The translations under genes were made by a program, and so were the position numbers. This document shows positions 19,327 to 28,404 of a DNA stretch of 64,000 nucleotides, piece by piece. Numbering within the stretch: position 1 is the stretch's first letter; every line of letters starts with the position of its first letter. The stretch is from Xanthobacter aminoxidans (lineage in GTDB: Bacteria; Pseudomonadota; Alphaproteobacteria; Rhizobiales; Xanthobacteraceae), in contig NZ_JAMJXC010000002.1 of the NCBI RefSeq assembly GCF_023571765.1, positions 310,001-374,000 of the forward strand, in the 5' to 3' direction. The notes under the pieces were generated by a model. The model was not told the origin of the DNA, searched no databases, and was given only the letters and a program-made list of their open reading frames with translations.

Positions 19327-20475
19327 ATGCTCCACGCCGCCATCCTGAAGCTGTCGCTCACCGCTTTCCGCTCCTATCCGGCGGCGCAGGTGGCGGTGGA
19401 GGCGCGCGCCATCGTGCTCACCGGGCCGAACGGCGCCGGCAAGACCAACATCCTCGAAGCTCTCTCCTTCCTTTCCCCCGGCCGCGGCCTGCGCCGGGCG
19501 CAGCTCGCCGACGTGGGCCACCGCCCGCCCGGAAGCCACGCGCCGGACGCGGACGGTGCGCCCTGGGCGGTCTCCGCCTTCATCGAGGGCGCGCTGGGCG
19601 AGGTGCGCCTCGGCACCGGCTACGATCCGGCGCAGGAAGGCGGGCAGCGGCGCTGCCGCATCGACGGCGAGGCCGTGCCCTCCGCCAATGCCTTCCTCGA
19701 TCATCTCAAGGTGCTCTGGCTGACGCCGGAGATGGACGGCCTGTTCCTCGGCCCGCCCGGCGACCGCCGCCGCTATCTCGACCGGCTGGTGCTGGCGGTG
19801 GACGCCTCCCACGGCACGAGGGTCAACGGCCTCGAACGCGCCCTGCGCTCCCGCAACCGCCTGCTGGAGGAGAACGGCTCCGCCCGCTTCCTCGATGCGG
19901 TGGAGCACGAGGTGGCCGAGCTGGCGGTGGCAGTGGCCGCCGCACGGCTGGAGACGGTGGCGCGGCTCTCGGCCGAAATCGCCGCCCATCGCGACGAGGC
20001 CTCGCCCTTCCCCTTCGCCGAACTCGCCCTCGACGGCGCCGTGGAGCGGCTCATCGCCCAGCATCCGGCGCTGGAGGTGGAGGACCGCTATCGGGCGCTG
20101 CTGCGCGACAATCGCCCGCGGGATCGCGCGGCCGGGCGCACGCTGGAAGGCCCCCATCTCACCGATTTGTCGGTGAGCCATGGCGAGAAGCGCCTGCCCG
20201 CCGCACGCTGCTCCACCGGCGAGCAGAAATCCCTGCTGATCGGCCTCACTCTGTCCCACGCCCGGCTGGTGGGGAGCATGCAGGGCCTGTCCCCGCTGCT
20301 GCTGCTGGATGACGTGGTGGCCTATCTCGATGCCGAGCGCCGCGCCGGCCTGTTCGAGGCGCTGGCCCGTCTCGGGGCGCAGGTCTGGATGACCGGGGCC
20401 GACCCCTCCGCCTTCGCGGCGCTGGAGACGGCGGCGCGCTTCACCGTCGCGCCGGGCGCGATCACGCGGGCCTGA
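19327..20475 (+). CDS. recF: DNA replication/repair protein RecF
   Basis: Encodes 382 residues. An SMC-like ATPase that loads RecA at single-strand gaps with RecO and RecR. Motifs are LTLTAFRSYP-like N-terminus, Walker A VLTGPNGAGKTNILEALSFL, the family FLSPGRGLRRAQ, the signature CSTGEQKSLLIGLTLSHA and Walker B PLLLLDDVVAYLD. The length is normal. gyrB, which often follows in other bacteria, is absent; a GNAT gene comes next. Confidence 0.96.
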   Translation: MLHAAILKLSLTAFRSYPAAQVAVEARAIVLTGPNGAGKTNILEALSFLSPGRGLRRAQLADVGHRPPGSHAPDADGAPWAVSAFIEGALGEVRLGTGYDPAQEGGQRRCRIDGEAVPSANAFLDHLKVLWLTPEMDGLFLGPPGDRRRYLDRLVLAVDASHGTRVNGLERALRSRNRLLEENGSARFLDAVEHEVAELAVAVAAARLETVARLSAEIAAHRDEASPFPFAELALDGAVERLIAQHPALEVEDRYRALLRDNRPRDRAAGRTLEGPHLTDLSVSHGEKRLPAARCSTGEQKSLLIGLTLSHARLVGSMQGLSPLLLLDDVVAYLDAERRAGLFEALARLGAQVWMTGADPSAFAALETAARFTVAPGAITRA

Positions 20476-20522
20476 ACGGACGACAAGCTTGGCGGATGCG
20501 CTGCGGCGGCTTAAAAGAGGGT

Positions 20523-21062
20523 ATGCCGATCCGTCCCGCGACCCCTTCCGATATTCCCGCCATCACCGCCATCTATGACGAGGCGGTCCGCAACGGCACC
20601 GCCTCCTTCGAGCTGGAACCGCCGGGACCGGAGGAGATGGCCCGCCGCCAGGCCGCCCTCATGGACGGCGGCTATCCCTATCTCGTGCTGGAAGAGGACG
20701 GGAAAGTGCTGGGCTATGCCTATGCCAGCGCCTTCCGTCCGCGCGTCGCCTATCGCTACACGGTGGAGAATTCCATCTATGTGGACGAGGCGGCCCGGGG
20801 CCGAAAGGTCGGACGCCGGCTGCTGGAAGCGCTCATCACCGAGTGTGAGGCGCTGGGCTTCCGCCAGATGGTGGCGGTGATCGGCGACAGCGGCAATGCC
20901 GGCTCCATCGCGCTGCACCGCGCCTGCGGCTTCGGCTCCATCGGCACCCTGCCCGCCACCGGCCTCAAGTTCGGCCGGTGGATCGATACGGTCCTGATGC
21001 AGCGCGCCCTCGGGGAGGGCGCGACCACCATTCCGGCGGACGCGGACCTCCTCAAGGGGTGA
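20523..21062 (+). CDS. GNAT N-acetyltransferase, phosphinothricin/methionine-sulfoximine type
   Basis: Encodes 179 residues. The N-terminus IRPATPSDIPAITAIYDEAV, then NGTASFELEPP, GYAYASAFRPRVAYRYTVEN and the acetyl-CoA-binding RGRKVGRRLLEALI match the Pat/YncA subgroup, which acetylates methionine sulfoximine, methionine sulfone or phosphinothricin. The exact substrate cannot be read from the sequence. The ATG at 20523 has AAGAGGG upstream. It follows recF closely on the same strand and is convergent with argB. Confidence 0.88.
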   Translation: MPIRPATPSDIPAITAIYDEAVRNGTASFELEPPGPEEMARRQAALMDGGYPYLVLEEDGKVLGYAYASAFRPRVAYRYTVENSIYVDEAARGRKVGRRLLEALITECEALGFRQMVAVIGDSGNAGSIALHRACGFGSIGTLPATGLKFGRWIDTVLMQRALGEGATTIPADADLLKG

Positions 21063-21082
21063 ACGTCCTCAAGGGATGAACG

Positions 21083-21988
21083 TCAGCGCGTGATGAGCGT
21101 GCCGGCGCCGTGGTCGGTGAGGAGCTCCAGCAGCACCGCGTGAGGCACCTTGCCGTCGAGAATCACGACGCCCTCCACCCCCTTCTCCAGCGCATAGATG
21201 CAGGTCTCCACCTTGGGGATCATACCCCCCGAGATGGTGCCGTCGGCGATCAGCGCGTGGGCCTCGGCGATGGTGAGCCGCGGGATCAGCTGCTTGTTCT
21301 TGTCGAGCACGCCCGGCACGTCGGTGAGCAGCAGGAAGCGCTTGGCCCCGAGCGCACCCGCGATGGCGCCGGCGAAGGTGTCGGCGTTCACGTTGTAGGT
21401 GCCACCGTCCACCGCCGCCGCCACCGGGGCCAGCACGGGAATCAGCTCGCGGCCGAGGATCTGGTCGAGCACGGTGGTGTCCACGGTGTCGGGCTCGCCG
21501 ACGAAGCCGAGGTCCACCTCCTGCGCGTCATCGCCGCCGGAAGACACCACCACACGGTTCGCCTTGCGGGCGCGCACCATGTTGCCGTCCTTGCCGCACA
21601 GGCCGATGGCCTTGCCGCCCGCCTCGTTGATGAAGCCGACGATCTGCTTGTTGATGGAGCCGGCCAGCACCATCTCGACGATCTCGACCGTGGCCTTGTC
21701 GGTGATGCGCAGGCCCGCCGCGAATTCCGACTTGATGCCGAGCTTGCTGAGCATGGCGCCGATCTGCGGCCCGCCGCCGTGCACCACCACCGGATTGATG
21801 CCCGACTGCTCCATGAGCACGATGTCGGAGGCGAAGGTGCGCGCCACGTCCTCGCTGCCCATGGCGTGGCCGCCGTATTTCACCACGACGATCGCATCGT
21901 CATAGCGCTGCATGTGCGGCAGCGCCCGCGCCAGCACTTCGGCCTCGTGCTGGGCTTCCGACACGGACTGGGAATGGGGCTCGGTCAT
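21083..21988 (-). CDS. argB: acetylglutamate kinase
   Basis: Encodes 301 residues from the ATG at 21988 (an in-frame ATG at 22021 would add 11). It phosphorylates N-acetylglutamate, the second step of arginine synthesis. Amino-acid-kinase motifs are [22 protein letters not shown], the acetylglutamate-binding [44 protein letters not shown] and [13 protein letters not shown]. The long N-terminal helix before VVKYGG is of the type seen in arginine-feedback-sensitive hexameric enzymes; this last point is inference. Confidence 0.96.
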   Translation of the reverse strand: MTEPHSQSVSEAQHEAEVLARALPHMQRYDDAIVVVKYGGHAMGSEDVARTFASDIVLMEQSGINPVVVHGGGPQIGAMLSKLGIKSEFAAGLRITDKATVEIVEMVLAGSINKQIVGFINEAGGKAIGLCGKDGNMVRARKANRVVVSSGGDDAQEVDLGFVGEPDTVDTTVLDQILGRELIPVLAPVAAAVDGGTYNVNADTFAGAIAGALGAKRFLLLTDVPGVLDKNKQLIPRLTIAEAHALIADGTISGGMIPKVETCIYALEKGVEGVVILDGKVPHAVLLELLTDHGAGTLITR

Positions 21989-22265
21989 GGGGGGCTCGCA
22001 GATGGATGCTCGCGGGGGCACGGCGGTGGGGCCGCCGGGCGGCGCCCTTCTAGCGGTTTCCCTCGTGCGGTGAAAGGTCCGGTCGCGGCGCGGCCGGGAC
22101 AGGCCGGTGCGGAAATCTCGTCGGCCGGGCTTCCTTCCCTCGCGAAAAGGTGATGAGAAGCAGTCCCGGCCGACACAATGGCGGCGTCAACTACCGTCAC
22201 CGGTTCGCCCGCCACAGCCCTCGCCCCGCCGTAGCTCCAGCCGCCGCCAGAGAGACCCGGCCTTC

Positions 22266-23912
22266 ATGACGCCTCCGATTCTGCCTGCCAAGCATTCCAC
22301 GAGCGCCGCCGCGCACGCCCATCATGGCCACCCGCCGGAGCGCCGGCCGCACGATCTCCGCCCCTGGCAGATCCTGCTGCTGTTCGTGGCCTGCCTCGGC
22401 CTCGTGTCGATCCCGATCCTCACCCATCCGATCCCGCCCTTGTCGGATTACGTGAACCATCTCGCGCGGATGCACGTGATCGCCTCGATCCCCGGGGATC
22501 AGGACCTCGCGCGCTTCTACACGCTGAAATGGTCGATCCTGCCGAACCTGATGATGGACCTCATTGTCCCGCTCATCGACAAGGTGGTGGGCATCTACAC
22601 CGCCGGCGAAATCTACACCCTGATGTGCTTCGCGCTGATCGCCGGGGGCACCATGACGCTCAACCGCACGCTGTTCGGCGTGTGGTCGGCGCTGCCGCTG
22701 CTGGCGTTCCCGCTGCTCTACAGCGGCGTCTTCCTCATCGGCGTGATGAACTATTATTTCGGCATCGGGCTGGCGCTGTTCGCGCTCAGCGCCTGGGTGG
22801 CGCTGCGCGACAAGTGGTGGCCCTGGCGCTATCTGGTGTCGGCGGCATTCGTGGTGGCGCTGTTCTTCTGCCACCTGTTCACCGCGGGCATCTACGGCAT
22901 CGGCATCCTCGCCTACGAGCTGGACCGCCTGCGCCTCGGCCGCGGGCCGATCTGGCCGCGCATCGGCGTGTTCGTCAGCGGCGGCCTGCCCTTCCTGCCC
23001 ATCCTGCCGCTGCTGCTGGCGAGCCCCACCTGGGGCCTCAGCGGGCAGAACTACTGGGAGCCGCAGGGCAAGATCGCCGGCATCGAGCTGATCTTCAACG
23101 TCTATATCGACCATGTGGCGGTCGCCGTGGCGGCGATCTTCATCGTGGCCGGCGTCTGGGCGGCCCGGCACCGGCTGCTCTATGTGCACTCCTTCATGCT
23201 GCCGCTGCTGCTGGTGGCGGGGCTCGTCTATCTCGCCATGCCGCGGGTGGTGTTCGCCACCTACATGGCGGACCAGCGCCTGCCGGCGGCCATCGTCTTC
23301 ATGGTGCTCGCCGCCATGCGGGCGGACCTGCGCCACCGCTTCGCCCGGCGCGGGTTCGCGGTGGTGCTCATCCTGATGCTGGCGGTCCGCGTGGGCGAGG
23401 TGCAGGTGGTGTGGGACCGGCTGTCGCAATGGACGGTGGCGTTCCGCGAATCGGTCACACGCATCCGCCCCGGCTCGCGCGTGCTCGTCGCCTATGCCGA
23501 CATCCAGGGTGGCAACGATCCGACCGATCTCGGCCTGATGCACGCCGCCTGCCTCGCCATGATCGAGAAGTCGTCCCTCGTCACCACGGCCTTCACGGTG
23601 GAGGGCAAGCAGATCCTGCGCGCCCGCAAGCCCTTCAACGAGCAGGTGGACACCGAGGACGGCACCCCGCCCCAGATCGAGCAATTGCTCGTCACCGAGG
23701 AAGACCCGACGCCCGACGGCCCGCGCTACTGGGACCTGTGGCCGTCGAAGTTCGATTACGTCTACCTCCTGTTCACCGAGCGCGGCGCGCCCAACCCGGA
23801 CAGCGACCACCTCAAGCTCATCGCCGAGGGCGAGCGCTTCCAGCTCTATGAGGTGGTGCCCCGCCCGCCGGCCCTGCCCGCCCTGCCGGCCTCACCCGCC
23901 CCGCGCTCCTGA
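22266..23912 (+). CDS. polytopic membrane protein, GT-C glycosyltransferase-like
   Basis: Encodes 548 residues. A His/Pro-rich cytoplasmic N-terminus is followed by about ten hydrophobic segments (for example ILLLFVACLGLVSIPIL near 40, ALPLLAFPLLYSGVFLIGVM, YLVSAAFVVALFFCHLFTAG), then a soluble C-terminal domain of about 150 residues beginning SQWTVAFRESVTRI. The acidic first loop (HPIPPLSDYVNHLARMHV) resembles the catalytic loop of GT-C/ArnT-like mannosyltransferases, but I cannot confirm the family. The start is uncertain, with only a weak AGAGA upstream. A strong terminator follows. Confidence 0.72.
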   Translation: MTPPILPAKHSTSAAAHAHHGHPPERRPHDLRPWQILLLFVACLGLVSIPILTHPIPPLSDYVNHLARMHVIASIPGDQDLARFYTLKWSILPNLMMDLIVPLIDKVVGIYTAGEIYTLMCFALIAGGTMTLNRTLFGVWSALPLLAFPLLYSGVFLIGVMNYYFGIGLALFALSAWVALRDKWWPWRYLVSAAFVVALFFCHLFTAGIYGIGILAYELDRLRLGRGPIWPRIGVFVSGGLPFLPILPLLLASPTWGLSGQNYWEPQGKIAGIELIFNVYIDHVAVAVAAIFIVAGVWAARHRLLYVHSFMLPLLLVAGLVYLAMPRVVFATYMADQRLPAAIVFMVLAAMRADLRHRFARRGFAVVLILMLAVRVGEVQVVWDRLSQWTVAFRESVTRIRPGSRVLVAYADIQGGNDPTDLGLMHAACLAMIEKSSLVTTAFTVEGKQILRARKPFNEQVDTEDGTPPQIEQLLVTEEDPTPDGPRYWDLWPSKFDYVYLLFTERGAPNPDSDHLKLIAEGERFQLYEVVPRPPALPALPASPAPRS

Positions 23913-23974
23913 CGCCGGCTGACACAGGCGACGTCACCGCGGTGTCACGATAGGGTGCAACGCAGAACCTCCCG

Positions 23975-23999
23975 CGGGCCCGGCCGGTAGCCGGGCCCG
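23975..23999 (+). terminator. Rho-independent terminator before phnM
   Basis: CGGGCCCGGC (23975-23984) and GCCGGGCCCG (23990-23999) form a perfect 10-bp stem with a 5-nt loop, followed by TATCCTTTTG. Confidence 0.7.
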
Positions 24000-24032
24000 T
24001 ATCCTTTTGCCCTGCCTCGATCCGGAGCCCCG

Positions 24033-25166
24033 ATGGACACCGTTCTCACCAACGCCCGCCTCGTCCTCGACGATGCCGTCGTCGAGGGAACCATCACCCT
24101 CCGGGACGGGCGCATCCTCGCCATCGACGCGGGCCGCGCCACCACGCCGGCCGCCATCGATTGCGACGGCGACTTCATCGCCCCCGGCCTCATCGACCTG
24201 CACACGGACGCGCTGGAGGGCCATTTCGTCCCCCGTCCCAAGGTGTTCTGGCCGGATGCGCGGGCCGCCGCCCTCGCCCATGACGGGCAGACGGTGGCGA
24301 GCGGCATCACCACCGTGTTCGACGCCATCTGCGCCGGCGGCTTCGACCAGGCGAAGGCAGAGCGGCGCGAGCTGTTCGGCACCATGCTGGATGCGGTGGA
24401 GCAGGGGACGCCCCTGTTCCGCGCCGACCACAAGGTGCACCTGCGCTGCGAGATGACCGACCCGAACGTGCTCGATCTGGTGGAGCCGACGCTGGCCCGG
24501 CCAAGCCTCGCCTTCGCCTCGCTGATGGACCACACGCCGGGCGCCCGGCAGTGGCGCAATGTGGAAGCGCTGCGCAACTTCCTGCTGGGCATCGGCAAGG
24601 ACGCCCGCGAGGCCGAGCGCGAGATCGGCGAGCGCACAGCCCGCGGTCGCGCCAACGTGGCGCGTAACATGCCGCCGCTGGTGGAGATGCTGGCTTCAAC
24701 CGGCCTCGTGCGGGCGAGCCACGACGACACCACCGAGGCCCATGTGGCCGAGGCGCAGGCCGCCGGCTGCACCATCAGCGAGTTCCCCACCACCCGCGAG
24801 GCGGCGCTGGCAGCCCGCGCGGCCGATCTCGCCACCATCGGCGGGGCGCCCAACGTGGTGCGCGGCGGCTCCCATTCCGGCGGCGTCGCCATGGGTGCGC
24901 TGGCGCAGGAGGGCCTCGTGGACGCCCTCGCGTCCGACTACGTGCCGGCGAGCCTGCTGCAGGCGGCGACGCGCCTCCACACCGTGGACGGCATGGCGCT
25001 GCCCCAGGCCATCGCCCTCGTCACCCGCAACCCCGCGCAGATGGCCGGCCTCGCCGACCGCGGCCGGCTCGAAGCCGGGCTCCGGGCCGACGTGGTGCGC
25101 TTCCGCATCGTCGAGGGCACGCCGGTGGTGCGGCAGGTGCTGGCGGAAGGCGAGCGCGTCTTCTGA
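24033..25166 (+). CDS. phnM: alpha-D-ribose 1-methylphosphonate 5-triphosphate diphosphatase PhnM
   Basis: Encodes 377 residues of the amidohydrolase fold. It removes pyrophosphate from the ribosyl-methylphosphonate triphosphate made by PhnGHIL in the C-P lyase pathway. Clear motifs are LIDLHTDALEGHFVPRP (metal ligands), DGQTVASGITTVFDA, LMDHTPGARQW, ASHDDTTEAHV, ISEFPTTREAA, NVVRGGSHSGG and ALASDYVPASLL. The ATG has CCGGAG upstream and a terminator isolates it from the gene before. No other phn gene is in the window, which is unusual because phnM normally sits in a phn operon. Confidence 0.92.
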   Translation: MDTVLTNARLVLDDAVVEGTITLRDGRILAIDAGRATTPAAIDCDGDFIAPGLIDLHTDALEGHFVPRPKVFWPDARAAALAHDGQTVASGITTVFDAICAGGFDQAKAERRELFGTMLDAVEQGTPLFRADHKVHLRCEMTDPNVLDLVEPTLARPSLAFASLMDHTPGARQWRNVEALRNFLLGIGKDAREAEREIGERTARGRANVARNMPPLVEMLASTGLVRASHDDTTEAHVAEAQAAGCTISEFPTTREAALAARAADLATIGGAPNVVRGGSHSGGVAMGALAQEGLVDALASDYVPASLLQAATRLHTVDGMALPQAIALVTRNPAQMAGLADRGRLEAGLRADVVRFRIVEGTPVVRQVLAEGERVF

Positions 25167-25191
25167 CGCGCCGGCCCTTTCTAACAGCGCC

Positions 25192-26307
25192 TCAGAACAG
25201 CGGCGGCACGATGCCCACCGGGAAGCCGGCGAGCTTGAGCGTTCCGGCATCGAAGGAAAGCGCGAAGATCGCGCCCTTGCGGCCCTCCACCTGCCCCGGC
25301 TTGCCCACCATGGCGAGGGCGCCGACGATGGGCGCGATCTCCCGCGGGATGGCGCCGGCCTTGTCGAGGCCCTGCACCAGATCGTTGATGCCGGCGAAGC
25401 CGAGGTCGAGCTTGCCGTTGAGCCGGCCCTGGCTGTCGAGCGCCACCGCCCCGGTCGCCGTCACGGCGATCTTGGGCGAGGTGATGTGGAAGCGGTCGAG
25501 CTTGGCGATGCCGCCTGCATTGGCCCAGGCGCGCATGCGCTGCGCCACCGACATGGGCCGCAGGTCCGCCGAAGCCGTCACCGTGCCCTGAAGCGCCATC
25601 TCCACCGGCCCCTCCGCGCCAAGGGTATTGAGGAGCGCGCTTTGTCCGCCGGTGAAGCCGGACGCATAGTCGACGCCATCCGGCTTGCCGTCCTGCCCCG
25701 GCGAGCGGCGGGCGTGGAACTCGAACAGATGGGCGGAGAGGATGGAAACCGGCTGCGCGCCCGTGGCGGCGGGCTGCTCGAGCTTCAGATCGTGCGCCTG
25801 CAGCGAGAAGCGCTCCGGCCGGCCGGAGAGATCGCCGACGCCGCTCATCTGCAGCAGCGACCACGCCGCCACATAGGACTGCCCGGTGGTGAGGTCATCG
25901 ACCCGCGCCGGCCCGACGAAGTCCGCGACGAGGTGGTTGGGGGCCCACACCTGCGCCACCGCCTCGACCGAGGCCGCGGTGAAGCGCATGGCGTCGCCGC
26001 CCACGGTCTCCAGCTTCGGCATCAGGCAGCGCAGCTCGAAGCGGAAGGGGAAGCCGGCGAGGTGGCGGTCGGTGCAGGTCCAGATGCGGCCGAGCTTCGC
26101 CTCGCGGCCGATCCAGGCGTCGATCTCGCGCTCGGCACGCCCGGCGGCATAGAACCACAGGCCGCTCCAGACGATGGCGGCGACCACCACCAGGGCCACG
26201 GGAACGATGACGAGCCAAGGCTTCGGCCGGCGCCCGGACGCTTCGGGGGGTGGTGAAACGGGAGCCGGCGAAACAGGGGCGGATGGGACAGGGGCGGTCA
26301 TGGACAT
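25192..26307 (-). CDS. DUF2125 family periplasmic protein
   Basis: Encodes 371 residues. A Pro/Ser-rich cytoplasmic N-terminus is followed by one transmembrane anchor at about 31-50 (WLVIVPVALVVVAAIVWSGL) and then a large beta-rich domain. Family features are IDAWIGREAKLGRIWTC, the FPFRFELRC motif and RFTAASVEAVAQVWAPNHLV. The family is widespread in alphaproteobacteria and of unknown function; the topology recalls AsmA-like envelope proteins. It is convergent with phnM and divergent from chaC. Confidence 0.85.
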   Translation of the reverse strand: MSMTAPVPSAPVSPAPVSPPPEASGRRPKPWLVIVPVALVVVAAIVWSGLWFYAAGRAEREIDAWIGREAKLGRIWTCTDRHLAGFPFRFELRCLMPKLETVGGDAMRFTAASVEAVAQVWAPNHLVADFVGPARVDDLTTGQSYVAAWSLLQMSGVGDLSGRPERFSLQAHDLKLEQPAATGAQPVSILSAHLFEFHARRSPGQDGKPDGVDYASGFTGGQSALLNTLGAEGPVEMALQGTVTASADLRPMSVAQRMRAWANAGGIAKLDRFHITSPKIAVTATGAVALDSQGRLNGKLDLGFAGINDLVQGLDKAGAIPREIAPIVGALAMVGKPGQVEGRKGAIFALSFDAGTLKLAGFPVGIVPPLF

Positions 26308-26409
26308 CCTTGCGGCTGGCCACGGTCGCCCGTGGCTTGCGATGGTCCTTGCCGGCTGTTAGGCGACGGTCCGGCGTTTCTGTCAACGCCGGGAAGGTGT
26401 GTCGGGCCC

Positions 26410-27078
26410 ATGGCGGACGAGCGGTCGGCGAGCGGAGGCGGCAACGCGCCGGAGGCGGCGGGGCAATCGGTCACGCCTTCCGCTGCGGCTTCAGGTCAGC
26501 ACGGCGATGTCTGGGTGTTCGCCTACGGCTCGCTGATGTGGAATCCGGGCTTCGCCTTCGTCGAGCGCTGCGAGGCGCGGCTCGTGGGCGCCCACCGCAC
26601 CCTGTGCGTCTATTCCTTCCACCATCGCGGCACGCCGGAGAAGCCGGGGCTGGTGCTCGGCCTGGATCTCGGCGGCTCCTGCCGGGGCATCGCCTACCGG
26701 GTGGCGGCGGCGCAGTGGCCGCAGACCCATGCCTATCTCACCGAGCGCGAGCAGATTTCCGGGGTCTATCGCGAGGTCATGCGGCGCGTGCGCCTGCTGG
26801 ACGGATCGGGACGCGATGCGCCGGCGGTGGCCTATTTGGTCAACCGCGCCCATCCCCAATATGCGCCGGGCCTGACCCTCGACGACCAGCTGGCGCTGGT
26901 GCGCCGCTCCCACGGCAAGTCGGGGCCGAACACGGATTATGTGGTGGCGACGGTGAAGGCGCTGGAGAGCCTCGGCATCCGCGACCCGGGCCTCGCCTAC
27001 ATCACCCAGCACCTGACGGCGAGCCACGCTCTGCCCGCCGTGCTGCCGGACGATGCGGAGGGCGACGGGTCGCCCTGA
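26410..27078 (+). CDS. glutathione-specific gamma-glutamylcyclotransferase (ChaC family)
   Basis: Encodes 222 residues. ChaC enzymes split glutathione into 5-oxoproline and Cys-Gly. After a poorly conserved 30-residue N-terminus the family motif VFAYGSLMWNPGF appears, followed by YSFHHRGTPEKPGLVLGLD, CRGIAYRV and YLTEREQISGVYREV, which carries the expected catalytic Glu region. The ATG at 26410 is taken; the nearest purine-rich site is rather distant. It is convergent with the 27090-27521 gene. Confidence 0.9.
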   Translation: MADERSASGGGNAPEAAGQSVTPSAAASGQHGDVWVFAYGSLMWNPGFAFVERCEARLVGAHRTLCVYSFHHRGTPEKPGLVLGLDLGGSCRGIAYRVAAAQWPQTHAYLTEREQISGVYREVMRRVRLLDGSGRDAPAVAYLVNRAHPQYAPGLTLDDQLALVRRSHGKSGPNTDYVVATVKALESLGIRDPGLAYITQHLTASHALPAVLPDDAEGDGSP

Positions 27079-27089
27079 GACCGCGCTCC

Positions 27090-27521
27090 TTACGCCGCGT
27101 GGCGGCGGGCTGGCAGGCAGAGCGCCTGGACTGCCGGGCGGGGCAGCGCCGGGACCTCGCCGCGCTCCATCGGATTGCGGCCCATGAGGCTGCGATCCAT
27201 CAGGCGGCGCAGGGCGGGCGCATTCTCCTCGCCGAACACATGGATGTGGATTTCGTCGCCGCGCATCCTGAGCGCAGCCGTGCGGGCATGGCTCGCCGGC
27301 CCCGCCCACATGGCGATGGAGCCCGCGGGCGTGCGCCGCGACACCACCGCGAGGGCGTCCGGATAGTCCGGCGCGGCGTCGGGCCGATAGACCGAGAACA
27401 CGTGGCGCAGGCCGTCTTCGTCGCGCCAGAAACGGTAGCGCGCACCGAGGGCGGCGTGCTTGAGGCCGTTGAGGCCACCGGCGTCCACAAGGGGGACAAG
27501 GAGCGAATCAGTTGCGTTCAT
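27090..27521 (-). CDS. conserved hypothetical protein
   Basis: Encodes 143 residues with no signal peptide or membrane segment. The centre reads GARYRFWRDEDGLRHVFSVY and later DEIHIHVFGEENAPALRRLM, suggesting a small alpha/beta fold, with a Pro/Arg/Cys-containing tail. I do not recognise the family. Codon use matches the neighbours and it fills the space between chaC and plsC, so it is probably real. Confidence 0.6.
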   Translation of the reverse strand: MNATDSLLVPLVDAGGLNGLKHAALGARYRFWRDEDGLRHVFSVYRPDAAPDYPDALAVVSRRTPAGSIAMWAGPASHARTAALRMRGDEIHIHVFGEENAPALRRLMDRSLMGRNPMERGEVPALPRPAVQALCLPARRHAA

Positions 27522-27554
27522 GAGAACGAAACTAGAACGATCCCCCGTGATCGA

Positions 27555-28361
27555 TCAAGAGTTTTCCACAGGGGTGGACAACGGGGACGACTCGGCGCTC
27601 GCTCGCGCCCTGAGGTCGGCCGGTGCGCGGGGCCCGAGTTCCGCCAGTCCCTCGGCAAGCAGGCGGTCGCTGGCGGCCTCGATGTCGGCCTCGAGCCGGG
27701 CCATGATCTTCTGCCGCGGCAGCCCCGGCGGGATGGGCGGGAGGATCTCGACGAGGATGGTTCCGGGCCGCTTCAGGATGCTCCGGCGCGGCCAGTAAAG
27801 GCCCGAATTGAGCGCGATGGGCAGGCAGGGCACGCCGAGACTCGAATAGAGGTGCGCCACGCCGAACTTGTAGTCCGGCGGCGCCCCGGCCGGGCGGCGG
27901 GTGCCTTCCGGGAAGATCAGGATCTGCCGGCCCTCGGCCATGTCGGCCTGCGCCCGCCGCGTCATGGCCTTGAGCGCCGCCGAGCCGCCCTTGCGATCCA
28001 CCGGGATCATCCGCGCCCGGGCCGCGAACCAGCCGAACACGGGGATCGACATCAGCTCGCGCTTCAGGATGAAGGCCGGGTCGGAGAACAGCGGCAGCAG
28101 CGCCAGCGTCTCCCAGGCCGACTGATGCTTGGAGGCGATCAGGAGGGGACCCTCCGGGATGTTCTCGATGCCGCGGAACTCCGCGCGCGTGCCGACGATC
28201 ACCCTCAGCAGGAACATGGTGGTGGCCACCCACCACAGGACGCCGGTGCGCCACAGCCCCTGGCGCGACAGGAACGGCAGCGCGGGAAGGAAGGCCAGCA
28301 GATAGAGGGTCGTCACCAGATAGAAGGCGATCTGGAAGACGAGCGAACGCAGGAAGGTCAA
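27555..28361 (-). CDS. plsC: 1-acyl-sn-glycerol-3-phosphate acyltransferase (PlsC family)
   Basis: Encodes 268 residues. It acylates lysophosphatidate to phosphatidate in phospholipid synthesis. An N-terminal membrane segment (LVFQIAFYLVTTLYLLAFLP) is followed by the acyltransferase motifs SKHQSAWET (an HX4E version of the usual HX4D), IPVDRKGG, the phosphate-binding FPEGTRRPAG and a final PCLPIALNSG. The TTG at 28361 is chosen because CAGGGAGA lies just upstream and the protein then begins at the membrane segment; an upstream in-frame start would add 28 non-homologous residues. The ydcF-like gene is 43 nt upstream. Confidence 0.88.
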   Translation of the reverse strand: MTFLRSLVFQIAFYLVTTLYLLAFLPALPFLSRQGLWRTGVLWWVATTMFLLRVIVGTRAEFRGIENIPEGPLLIASKHQSAWETLALLPLFSDPAFILKRELMSIPVFGWFAARARMIPVDRKGGSAALKAMTRRAQADMAEGRQILIFPEGTRRPAGAPPDYKFGVAHLYSSLGVPCLPIALNSGLYWPRRSILKRPGTILVEILPPIPPGLPRQKIMARLEADIEAASDRLLAEGLAELGPRAPADLRARASAESSPLSTPVENS

Positions 28362-28404
28362 GGCGGTCTCCCTGCCCCGCGGCCGGGCGGCCGGGAGCGC
28401 GTGT

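Noticed and set aside
27562-27570. TTTTCCACA, a good DnaA-box word
   Set aside because: A single copy inside the plsC coding sequence; one word is not evidence of an origin.
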